DNA of 22,428 nucleotides from JAVBRU01 sp031547595. GTDB lineage: Bacteria; Bacillota; Clostridia; Christensenellales; Aristaeellaceae. The translations under genes and the position numbers were made by a program. Below are positions 1-6,938 of the stretch, in pieces (position 1 is the stretch's first letter; each line of letters begins with the position of its first letter). A model generated the notes under the pieces. The model ran no database searches. It was not told the DNA's origin and saw nothing but the letters and a program-made list of their open reading frames with translations. The stretch is from positions 1 to 22,428 of the forward strand of contig JAVBRU010000059.1 of the NCBI GenBank assembly GCA_031547595.1. Direction: 5' to 3'.

Positions 1-1841
1 GCCACGCGCGCCCGGCGCCTCGTCTTTTCGTCCGGCTCCTTCACGAAGGTTTCCTTCGTGCCCTGATTGAACGCGCCGCGCTTCACATAGTGCGTGTGCA
101 AAAGCTCATGCGCCAGATGTCCGTTGGGCTTGCCCAGGAAATCCGCATACAGCTTTTGCACATAGGGATTCTCGTGGGATTTGCGCAGTTCCTTGCACTC
201 GTCCTCTGTGAAAAGCGCCGCCACGCGCTTGTCTTTCACGGAAGCATCGGCGCAGCGGGGCTGGCCGCCGCCCATGATGCAGCCGCCGGGGCAGCCCATC
301 ACTTCAATAAAATGATAGGGCGATGTGCCAGCTGCAATCTGATCCATCAGTTCGCCCGCACCGCTCAGGCCGCTTGTCACAGCCACCTTCACCGCCAGGC
401 CCTCGAGGTAGGCATACTCCGGCAGCGTGCCCTCAATCACGAGGGTGGCTTCCTTGATTCTGTCAAACCCTTCAAGGGGCGAAACATGCAGCCCGTCAAA
501 GGGCAGCGGTCGGCCGGTCACCATCTCATACACCGTGCGCAGCGCCGCTTCCATTACGCCGCCGGTCAGGCCAAAGATGTCCGCCGCGCCGGTGGACATG
601 CCCATGGGGTTGTCAAACTCCTCGTCCTCCAGGGTGCCAAAGTCGATGCCGGAGGATTTGATCATGTACGCAAGCTCGCGTGTGGTGATGACGGCATCCA
701 CATTGGGGTATCCGTCGTTCTTCATTTCCTCACGCGCGATTTCGGTTTTCTTGGCGGTGCAGGGCATCACGGATACCACACAGATATCTTTGGGATCAAC
801 GCCGATGGACTTCGCGTAGTATGATTTGGCCAGCGCACCCAGCATGGTGTGCGGGGATTTGCAGGTGGAAAGGTGCGCCAGCTGATCGGGATACATATGC
901 TCGCAAAACTTGACCCACCCCGGGCTGCAACTGGTGATCATGGGCAGCACGGCACTCTTATCCTCCATCAGCGCCAGCTTCACGCGGTTCAGAAATTCCG
1001 TTCCCTCTTCCAGAATGGTCAGGTCGGCAGCGAAGTTTGTGTCAAACACATCGTCAAAGCCCAGCCGCCGAAGCGCCGCGGCAATCTTGCCCGTCACGCG
1101 GGTGCCGGGTGGCAGGCCAAACTCTTCGCCCAGCGCCACGCGCACCGCCGGGGCCACCTGCACCATCACGCGTTTGTTGTGCTTGCTCTTGCTGATCGCG
1201 TCCCACACCTTGTGGGTGCCGTCTGTGCCCTTGAGCGCGCCCACCGGGCAAACAGTAGTGCACTGGCCGCAGAAGGTGCAGTTGACACTACCCAGCGGCA
1301 GCGCCATGGCGGGGGAAATCTCGGTGTCAAAGCCCCGGTTTTGCGGGTACAGCACATTCACATTTTGCACCTGACCGCACACCGTCACGCAGCGGCGGCA
1401 CAGGATGCACTTGGTCATATCCCGGGTGATAGACTCCGAAGCGTCCACATGGAAGGTGGAGCGCGCGCCTTCAAAGCGCGAGGTTTCAACGCTGAGCAGC
1501 TTGCCCATGGCCTGGAACTCGCAGTTCTGGTTTCGTGTGCAGCTCAGGCAATCCTGGGAATGGTCGGACAGCATGAGCTCGTACAGCACCCTTCGCGCCT
1601 CGCGCACTTTTTGCGAGTTGGTTTTCACCACCATGCCCTCGCGCACCACGGCCAGGCAGCTGGCTTGCAGCGTTTTGGCCCCTTCCACCTCCACCACGCA
1701 GATGCGGCAGGCACCGATTTTGTGCACGTCCTTCAGATAACAGAGGTTGGGGATTGTGATATGATTCTGCCGCGCCGCTTCCATGATGGTCGTGCCTTCT
1801 TCTACTGTGACGGGCAGATGATTGATCGTGAGATGTACCAC
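1..1841 (-). CDS. hydA: [FeFe] hydrogenase catalytic subunit HydA, 3' end cut by window edge
   Basis: Catalytic subunit of a cytoplasmic multimeric [FeFe] hydrogenase, making or oxidising H2 at the H-cluster. At least 613 residues are visible, with no stop before the window edge. An N-terminal [2Fe-2S] domain has Cys34, 45, 48 and 62. A His-Cys3 [4Fe-4S] site follows (His94, Cys98, 101, 107), then two CxxCxxC ferredoxin clusters at about 145-200. The three H-cluster motifs are present: TSCSPGW at 303-309, MPCTAKK from 359 and GCPGGCIMGGG with Cys517 and Cys521. The small-subunit motif (HENPYVQKLY, then LAHELLHTHY) follows, and after it a charged tail continues out of the window. The start is GTG at 1841, preceded by AAAGGAGG. 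That ribosome binding site contains the stop codon of hydB, which ends 4 bases upstream, so translation is probably coupled. The domain set and the nuoE/nuoF-like neighbours point to the electron-bifurcating or NAD(P)-linked class. The family call is secure; bifurcation is inferred. Confidence 0.95.
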   Translation of the reverse strand, partial: MVHLTINHLPVTVEEGTTIMEAARQNHITIPNLCYLKDVHKIGACRICVVEVEGAKTLQASCLAVVREGMVVKTNSQKVREARRVLYELMLSDHSQDCLSCTRNQNCEFQAMGKLLSVETSRFEGARSTFHVDASESITRDMTKCILCRRCVTVCGQVQNVNVLYPQNRGFDTEISPAMALPLGSVNCTFCGQCTTVCPVGALKGTDGTHKVWDAISKSKHNKRVMVQVAPAVRVALGEEFGLPPGTRVTGKIAAALRRLGFDDVFDTNFAADLTILEEGTEFLNRVKLALMEDKSAVLPMITSCSPGWVKFCEHMYPDQLAHLSTCKSPHTMLGALAKSYYAKSIGVDPKDICVVSVMPCTAKKTEIAREEMKNDGYPNVDAVITTRELAYMIKSSGIDFGTLEDEEFDNPMGMSTGAADIFGLTGGVMEAALRTVYEMVTGRPLPFDGLHVSPLEGFDRIKEATLVIEGTLPEYAYLEGLAVKVAVTSGLSGAGELMDQIAAGTSPYHFIEVMGCPGGCIMGGGQPRCADASVKDKRVAALFTEDECKELRKSHENPYVQKLYADFLGKPNGHLAHELLHTHYVKRGAFNQGTKETFVKEPDEKTRRRARV

Positions 1842-1845
1842 GGGA

Positions 1846-4800
1846 TTACCTCCTTTCACAGTGCAGGCACCGCATGGACTCGGCAATGGCCGTCAGCTTG
1901 TGATAGCCCAGCACCACCTCGTCAAAGCTGCCCTTGCGCCTCTCCAGCTCCAGCATATCCAAAGGATAGCGTGCCAACTCCATCACCTCATCGTCGTCCA
2001 CAATTTCGGGGATGTCGATGGTTTCGCCTTTGTTGAGCATGCCCCGGCCACCAAGATACCGGTCAATCGCGATGGCGGCCTTCTTGCCATCGGCAATGGC
2101 CTGGATCACGGTGTCCGGGCCGCGCACGATATCACCGCCTGCGAACACGCCGGGGATGGTGGTCATCATGGTTTCAGGCTCCACCGTAAAGGTGCCCCAG
2201 GGGGTGAGTCCGATGTTTTCCGCCTTGATGAAGGGCAAATCGGCATACTGGCTGACGGCGGGGATCACGGTGTCCACCTCCATCAGGAACTCAGAGCCTT
2301 GAACCGGCACAGATTTGCGGCGGCCGGAAGAATCAAAATCGCCCAGCGTCATCTTCACACACTGGATACCGCTCAATTTGCCGCCCCTGCCGGATATGAA
2401 CGCCAGCGGCTGGGTCAGCTCCATCAGCTCCACGCCTTCCTCCAACGCTTCCACAATTTCGGAGCCCAGCGCAGGCATCATGTTGCGGGTGCGGCGGTAC
2501 AGGATGGTCACCTTTTTAGCGCCCAGGCGCAGCGCCGTTCGTGCCGAGTCGATGGCGGTATTGCCCCCGCCGATCACCGCTACACGTTCGCCCACTTCTA
2601 CGGGCTTTTGGAGATTGACAAGCTTCAGAAAGTTGATGCCGTGAATGACGCCCGCAAGATCCTCGCCCTCAATGTTCACGCGCTGCGGGAACTGTGTGCC
2701 GGTGGCCACAAACACGGCGTCGCTCATGTTCTTCAGGTCGTCAAAGCTGATTTCTTTGCCCACCGTGGTGTTGAGGTGGATGTTCACGCCTTCCTTGGCG
2801 ATCAGGTCGATCTCGTGCTGCAATACGTCGTTTGGCAGGCGGTAACCGGGGATGCCAAAGGCCAACACGCCGCCCGCGATGCTCTCGGATTCGTACACGT
2901 CAATGCCATAGCCGATGCGTGCCAGATAGTACCCGCAGGTCAACCCCGCTGCGCCCGCGCCGATGATAGACACATGCTTGCCGTTCTTGGGGAAGATCAC
3001 ATCCTTGGTGACGGCCTGCTCGTGCTTGTGCGCATAATCTGCCACAAAGCGCTTGATATCGCAAATGGCAATGGCCTCGTCCATGGTGCGGCGGCGGCAC
3101 TTGCTCTCGCAAGGGCGCGTACACACACGGCCGCAGACGGCGGGGAAGGGGTTTTCCTGCCGGATCAGGTGATACGCGTCGATGAAGCGCCCGTTGGCCA
3201 CCAGCGCCGTATAACCGGGCACATTCACATTGGCCGGGCAGGTGTTTTCGCACGGCGAGATAAACAGGGCCGAGCACACGCCTGCGCGGCAATGCTTCTT
3301 GGTGATATGCTCTTCAAACTCTTCACGGAAGTTTTTGATGGCGCTGAGCACGGGGTTGGGCGCCGTCTGCCCCAGGCCGCACATGGCCGTCAATTGAATG
3401 TTTGTGCCCAGGGTTTCGAGCAGCTCGATATCGCCTTCCTCGCCATGCCCGTCGCAGATGCGCTCCAGAATTTCCAGCATGCGCTTGGTGCCGATGCGGC
3501 ACGCCACGCACTTGCCGCAGGATTCGTCCTTCACAAAGTCCATAAAATAGCGGGCAGTATCCACCATGCAGGTGTCCTCGTTCATGGAGATCAATCCGCC
3601 GCTGCCCATGATCGCGCCCAGCGCCTGCAGGCTCTGGTAATCGGTGGGTGTGTTGAGATCCTGCTTGGTGACGCAGCCGCCGGAGGGCCCGCCAATCTGC
3701 GCGGCCTTGAACTGCTTATCACCCGGGGTGCCGCCGCCAATATCAAACAGGATGGTGCCCAGCGGTGTGCCGATGGGCACCTCCACAATGCCGGTGTTGG
3801 TGATATCCCCAGCCAGCGCAAATACCTTGGTTCCGGGGGCCTTTTCCGTGCCAAACCCTCTGTACCACGCCGCACCGTTGAGCAGTATGGCGGGCACATT
3901 GCACAGGGTTTCTACATTATTGATAATGGTGGGGCAGCCAAACAGGCCCTCCTCAAAAGGAAAGGGCGGCTTCTGCCGGGGCTCGCCGCGGTCGCCCTGG
4001 ATGGAGCGCATCAGCGCCGTTTCCTCACCGCACACGAACGCGCCCGCGCCAATGCGGATCTCAAGGTCAAAATCGAAGTCCGAACCCAGCACGCCTTTGC
4101 CGAGGATGCCGTATGCCCGCGCCTGCGCGATGGCGTTCTCCAGCCGCTCGATGGCGAGGGGATATTCGGCGCGCACATACACAAAGCCATTGTTTGCGCC
4201 CATGGCAAAGCCGCCAATCAGCATGCCTTCGATCAGGGAATGCGGGTCGCCCTCAATCAAAGTTCGATCCATAAACGCGCCGGGATCGCCCTCATCGGCA
4301 TTGCAGACGATGAATTTGCGGCTGCCGGGGGCTTTCAGCCCGCTTTCCCACTTCACGCCGGTAGGGAAGCCCGCACCGCCGCGCCCCATCAGGCCGGACT
4401 TTTTCATTTCGTCCACCACGCCCCGGCTGTCCATTTCGTGCAGCACCTTTTGCGCTGCCAGATAGCCGTCGCGTGCAATATAGGCGTCGATGTTGGAATG
4501 CTCCATGGCGCCGCAGTTGCGAAGGGCGATTTTTACCTGCCCTTTGAAGAAATCAATATCCTTGATGTAGGGCACGTGCCGCTGCAGCACGGTGTCAAAG
4601 AAGGTGTATTTCTCCAGAATTTCGCCGTCCACCAGCTGCGTTTTCACAATCTTGGCCACGCGGCTAGGCGTCAGCTTGGTATAGAACACGCCCTCCGGCA
4701 TCACCAGCATGGCCGGCCCCACCGCGCAGGTGCCGATGCAGCCGGTCTCGATGACGCGCACCTTCTGCTCAAGGCCATGCTCTTTCAGGCTGTCCGAAAG

Positions 4801-4923
4801 CGCAGCCTGAATCTGTGCGCAGCCCGAGGATATGCACCCCGCGCCGCCACACACCAGCACTTCCCGTTCATACGCCGAGGCGCTTTGATACGCCTGCTTT
4901 ATCAACGCTAAATCGATCAACAT
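1846..4923 (-). CDS. hydB: HydB/NuoF-like subunit fused to a GltD/NfnB-like FAD-NAD(P)H oxidoreductase
   Basis: Flavoprotein of 1025 residues joining two normally separate enzymes. Residues 1-115 form a thioredoxin-like [2Fe-2S] domain (Cys25, 30, 62, 66). Residues 120-540 are NuoF: GRGGAGFPTG at 180-189 for FMN/NADH, and the [4Fe-4S] ligands Cys469, 472, 475 and 515. From about 545 the sequence passes from CRAGVC straight into a GltD-type module. This has iron-sulfur cysteines at 558, 562, 597, 601, 605 and 609, an FAD GxGxxG near 655, an NAD(P)H-site GGGNTAID near 784 followed by YRR near 809, and a terminal CLHC. Ordinary HydB ends in a bis-[4Fe-4S] ferredoxin domain at this point; here it is absent. 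The start ATG is preceded by AAGGAGG 7 bases away, 14 bases after hydC. The NuoF part probably handles NAD(H). The YRR after the nucleotide motif suggests NADP(H) for the second part. No frameshift marks the junction. Domain calls are strong; the electron path is inferred. Confidence 0.93.
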   Translation of the reverse strand: MLIDLALIKQAYQSASAYEREVLVCGGAGCISSGCAQIQAALSDSLKEHGLEQKVRVIETGCIGTCAVGPAMLVMPEGVFYTKLTPSRVAKIVKTQLVDGEILEKYTFFDTVLQRHVPYIKDIDFFKGQVKIALRNCGAMEHSNIDAYIARDGYLAAQKVLHEMDSRGVVDEMKKSGLMGRGGAGFPTGVKWESGLKAPGSRKFIVCNADEGDPGAFMDRTLIEGDPHSLIEGMLIGGFAMGANNGFVYVRAEYPLAIERLENAIAQARAYGILGKGVLGSDFDFDLEIRIGAGAFVCGEETALMRSIQGDRGEPRQKPPFPFEEGLFGCPTIINNVETLCNVPAILLNGAAWYRGFGTEKAPGTKVFALAGDITNTGIVEVPIGTPLGTILFDIGGGTPGDKQFKAAQIGGPSGGCVTKQDLNTPTDYQSLQALGAIMGSGGLISMNEDTCMVDTARYFMDFVKDESCGKCVACRIGTKRMLEILERICDGHGEEGDIELLETLGTNIQLTAMCGLGQTAPNPVLSAIKNFREEFEEHITKKHCRAGVCSALFISPCENTCPANVNVPGYTALVANGRFIDAYHLIRQENPFPAVCGRVCTRPCESKCRRRTMDEAIAICDIKRFVADYAHKHEQAVTKDVIFPKNGKHVSIIGAGAAGLTCGYYLARIGYGIDVYESESIAGGVLAFGIPGYRLPNDVLQHEIDLIAKEGVNIHLNTTVGKEISFDDLKNMSDAVFVATGTQFPQRVNIEGEDLAGVIHGINFLKLVNLQKPVEVGERVAVIGGGNTAIDSARTALRLGAKKVTILYRRTRNMMPALGSEIVEALEEGVELMELTQPLAFISGRGGKLSGIQCVKMTLGDFDSSGRRKSVPVQGSEFLMEVDTVIPAVSQYADLPFIKAENIGLTPWGTFTVEPETMMTTIPGVFAGGDIVRGPDTVIQAIADGKKAAIAIDRYLGGRGMLNKGETIDIPEIVDDDEVMELARYPLDMLELERRKGSFDEVVLGYHKLTAIAESMRCLHCERR

Positions 4924-4937
4924 GCTCGCCCCTCCTT

Positions 4938-5426
4938 TCAGTAGTCTGCCAAAATGCGTTCCAGCTTGTTCACATTCACCTGCTTATACACGGTGTCGTC
5001 AATCATGATGGCGGGCGCCAGCCCGCAGGAGCCAATGCAGCGGGCGATCTCGAATGTGAACTTGCCGTCCGCCGTGGTGCCGCCCAGCGGAACATTCAGG
5101 CGATCCTGCAGGTATTCCACGATTTTTTTGCCCCCGCGCACATAACATGCCGTGCCCATGCACACGAGGATGGTGTGCTCGCCCCTTGGCACGGTGGAAA
5201 AGAACGAATAGAACGATACCACGCCCGCTACCTTGGCCAGCGGAATGCCCATCTCCTGCGCAATGTATTCCTGTACCTCCAGCGGCAGGCAGCCGTAAAT
5301 CTGCTGCGCCAGATGTAACACCTGGATCAGGCTGCCCTCTTTGTCTTTGTAGAGGTCTATCACATTGCCGATTTTTTCTTTCAGCTTTGCCGGGCTGTCC
5401 ACTGCCGCGATATTGCCCCTATCCAT
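4938..5426 (-). CDS. hydC: HydC/NuoE-like [2Fe-2S] thioredoxin-fold subunit
   Basis: Small electron-transfer subunit of the hydrogenase complex, 162 residues, related to NuoE and HndA. An N-terminal helical part (IDLYKDKEGSLIQVLHLAQ) leads to the thioredoxin-fold [2Fe-2S] site: CMGTACYVRGG supplies two cysteines and CIGSCGLAP the other two, the family's usual pattern. It should pass electrons between the NuoF-like flavin and the HydA clusters. The ATG at 5426 is chosen because AAAGGGGG lies 9 bases upstream and 162 residues fits the family. The longer frame opening at 5552 begins inside a terminator stem and its extra residues match nothing in NuoE. It is the first gene of the operon, with hydB 14 bases downstream. 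No convincing promoter was found upstream: there is a TATGAT-like -10 but no good -35. Confidence 0.93.
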   Translation of the reverse strand: MDRGNIAAVDSPAKLKEKIGNVIDLYKDKEGSLIQVLHLAQQIYGCLPLEVQEYIAQEMGIPLAKVAGVVSFYSFFSTVPRGEHTILVCMGTACYVRGGKKIVEYLQDRLNVPLGGTTADGKFTFEIARCIGSCGLAPAIMIDDTVYKQVNVNKLERILADY

Positions 5427-5524
5427 GCGGATGATCCCCCTTTCGATATGCAAAACGAACGGTGCCTTTGATGGTATCAGCGTATCATAAAAATTTGATG
5501 ATTGTTTTAGGGCAGCAGCAAACG

Positions 5525-5556
5525 CAAAAAAAAATTGCGGCAAGAGCCGCAATTTT
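5525..5556 (-). terminator. Intrinsic terminator after ogt
   Basis: A perfect inverted repeat (5531-5541 with 5546-5556, loop of 4) reads on the minus strand as AATTGCGGC, loop, GCCGCAATT, followed directly by a run of T to 5525. It closes the ogt transcript and insulates the hydrogenase operon, so the hyd promoter should lie between about 5427 and 5525. Confidence 0.9.
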
Positions 5557-5582
5557 GATCACAATTTCATCACAAATGGGGT

Positions 5583-5632
5583 GCAGGGAGTCCTCACGCC
5601 CTGCCGAGGGGTTCGGGGGCGAGTAGCCCCCG
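5583..5632. repeat. GC-rich double-hairpin stretch between ogt and its terminator
   Basis: Two perfect hairpins sit side by side: GCAGGG/CCCTGC at 5583-5588 and 5599-5604, and CGGGGGC/GCCCCCG at 5614-5620 and 5626-5632. Neither is followed by a T run on either strand, so they are not simple terminators. The block lies between the ogt stop at 5642 and the real terminator. It could be a copy of a dispersed intergenic repeat, but copy number cannot be judged from one window. Confidence 0.45.
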
Positions 5633-5641
5633 CGTAACCCA

Positions 5642-6112
5642 TCACTGCACTACCTGATAAGGCTCTTTTGCGCCCTCTACTTCCAGCAACAACACTTTCT
5701 TGTCCAGCCCTGCGCTGAAGCCCACCAGCTTGCCATTGCCGCCCATCACGCGGTGGCAGGGGATGATAATAGGGATGGGGTTGCGTCCATTTGCCGCACC
5801 GACGGCGCGGCAGGCCTGGGGCTTCCCAAGCTGCCGGGCGATAAAGGCATAGCTGCACACTTGACCATAGGGGATGGTCTGCAGCGCCTGCCAGACGGAC
5901 TGTTGGAAAGCGGTGCCGCGCGGGGCGAGGGGCAGGGAGAACGCCTTTCTGGCACCGGTGAAATACTGGGTGAGCTGCAATTCTGCCTGACGCAGGAGTG
6001 GTGTATCACCGGTTTCGCACACGGTACCCTGCACAAAATCCAGTGCAGTGATGGCGTCATCCTCTTGTGTAATACATAGCATGCCCAATGGGGAAAGGAA
6101 CGTCCGCTTCAT
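5642..6112 (-). CDS. ogt: Methylated-DNA--[protein]-cysteine S-methyltransferase
   Basis: Suicide repair protein of 156 residues that moves the alkyl group from O6-alkylguanine to its own cysteine. The active-site motif IPCHR is present with Cys119. Upstream of it are the DNA-binding helix region (AFQQSVWQALQTIPYGQVCSY) and RAVGAANGRNP, both typical of the Ogt/MGMT C-terminal domain. A short N-terminal domain precedes them, and there is no AdaA-type regulator fusion. The start at 6112 is preferred over the ATG at 6127: GGAGG lies 8 bases before 6112, while the upstream ATG overlaps that same site. The gene is single, divergent from the miniprotein operon and followed by the terminator at 5525-5556. 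It has no evident link to the hydrogenase genes. Confidence 0.95.
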   Translation of the reverse strand: MKRTFLSPLGMLCITQEDDAITALDFVQGTVCETGDTPLLRQAELQLTQYFTGARKAFSLPLAPRGTAFQQSVWQALQTIPYGQVCSYAFIARQLGKPQACRAVGAANGRNPIPIIIPCHRVMGGNGKLVGFSAGLDKKVLLLEVEGAKEPYQVVQ

Positions 6113-6172
6113 TTGTGTCGCCTCCATCCAAAAATATTGCGAAAATGTGTAGAATTTATAACTTTCCTGTAG

Positions 6173-6178
6173 TATAAT
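6173..6178 (+). promoter_or_regulatory. -10 box of the miniprotein/DUF4230 operon
   Basis: A perfect TATAAT lies 14 bases upstream of the GAGGAGGG ribosome binding site for the 46-residue ORF. No good -35 is visible at 16-18 bases (TAGAAT at 6150-6155 is the best), so an activator may be needed or the call may be chance. An ATG at 6177 overlaps this box and cannot be a start for a transcript beginning here. Confidence 0.55.
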
Positions 6179-6207
6179 GAGGTATCATCCGAGAGGAGGG
6201 TACTGTG

Positions 6208-6348
6208 ATGTCATCTTATGCGCAGCGCCGGCCGCGCAGACGTTCCCGCACATCATTGTGGCACAAGTTTGTGTTGCTGGTGGGGTATGGAACGCTGGTG
6301 TATGGGCTGGTGCGCCTGATTCTTTTGTTATTGGTGCGACTGGCATGA
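6208..6348 (+). CDS. 46-residue basic single-pass membrane miniprotein
   Basis: A small ORF that automatic calling would probably miss, because a longer frame overlaps it. It encodes 46 residues: a strongly basic head (QRRPRRRSR, about residues 6-14), then one hydrophobic segment from about 19 to 44 (FVLLVGYGTLVYGLVRLILL). It has an excellent ribosome binding site, GAGGAGGG at 6193-6200, 7 bases before ATG. Its TGA overlaps the ATG of the DUF4230 gene (ATGA at 6345-6348), and that second gene has no clear ribosome binding site of its own, so coupling is likely. By the positive-inside rule the head should be cytoplasmic. I do not recognise the family. It may be a membrane partner of the DUF4230 protein or mainly a coupling leader. 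Confidence 0.72.
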   Translation: MSSYAQRRPRRRSRTSLWHKFVLLVGYGTLVYGLVRLILLLLVRLA

Positions 6349-6938
6349 AGCGTATTTTGAAATTTTTTGTGCGGATTGTGGCGATGGCGGCGGCGATACT
6401 GCTGGTCATCACGTTTTATCCGTACGTACAGGAGTGGGTGAGTACGCTGCTGCCTTCTGGCAAGTATGTGCAGACCTCCACGCTTTTGACCCACGAGATG
6501 CAAAAGGTGGGCAAGCTGACGGCGGTGCGTCACACCGATACCGGGGTGATGGTGGCCTCCATGCAGGCGGCGCTGATTGGCGATGTGAACAAGGTGAGCG
6601 TGGAATATCAGTATGAGATTGGCCTGGGGATAGACCTTGGCCAGGTGCAGCTGACGGCGGGGGAGGACGGCATCACGGTGAGCGTGCCCCCGGTAGAAAT
6701 GATTTACGATCAGTTTGTGCCCACGAAGTCCCCGGCGGTGACGGATATTTTCCATCTACTGACAGAAGCGAAGTATCAGGAAATGCTAAACTCCCAGTCT
6801 GCTGCCTGTCAAAAGGAATATTTGGACGACGCGGCGTGCATGCAGGAGGCGTGGGACGCAGCGTGCGAGGCATTGCTGGGATTGATGCGCCAATGGGGCG
6901 GCGATGTGCCCTTCACGTTTATTCCTCTTACAGTTTAA
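6345..6938 (+). CDS. DUF4230-like membrane-anchored protein
   Basis: Protein of 197 residues with an N-terminal membrane helix (about residues 4-24, RILKFFVRIVAMAAAILLVI) and an extracytoplasmic domain. The central segment VSVEYQYEIGLGIDLGQVQL followed by VSVPPVEMIY resembles the DUF4230 pattern, a family of unknown function. I assign it from motif resemblance only. The start at 6345 is chosen because it overlaps the stop of the upstream miniprotein in ATGA, begins with the charged and hydrophobic anchor, and avoids a 56-residue extension starting at 6177. That extension would begin inside the promoter -10 box. The 3' end overlaps the converging yhhN-like gene by 4 bases, and the probable terminator lies about 130 bases further on, inside that gene. 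Confidence 0.75.
   Translation: MKRILKFFVRIVAMAAAILLVITFYPYVQEWVSTLLPSGKYVQTSTLLTHEMQKVGKLTAVRHTDTGVMVASMQAALIGDVNKVSVEYQYEIGLGIDLGQVQLTAGEDGITVSVPPVEMIYDQFVPTKSPAVTDIFHLLTEAKYQEMLNSQSAACQKEYLDDAACMQEAWDAACEALLGLMRQWGGDVPFTFIPLTV

Noticed and set aside
849..2036. A 395-codon plus-strand frame opposite hydA
   Set aside because: Same reason: antisense to conserved HydA motifs, His- and Ala-rich, no ribosome binding site.
1822..4911. A 1029-codon open frame on the plus strand opposite hydB
   Set aside because: It is the complementary shadow of a GC-rich coding sequence: rich in His, Ala and Arg, with no ribosome binding site and no recognisable motif, while the minus strand encodes a full set of conserved hydrogenase motifs.
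5427..5530. Rex operator upstream of the hydrogenase operon
   Set aside because: Expected for redox genes, but no TTGTTAA-type inverted repeat was found; only a weak TATGAT -10 without a -35.
5427..5552. Longer hydC starting at 5552
   Set aside because: That ATG lies inside the ogt terminator stem, and the extra residues have no counterpart in NuoE-type subunits; 5426 has a good ribosome binding site.
6177..6344. DUF4230 protein extended to an ATG at 6177
   Set aside because: The ATG overlaps the -10 box and cannot lie on a transcript started there. The frame also competes with the well-supported miniprotein ORF.
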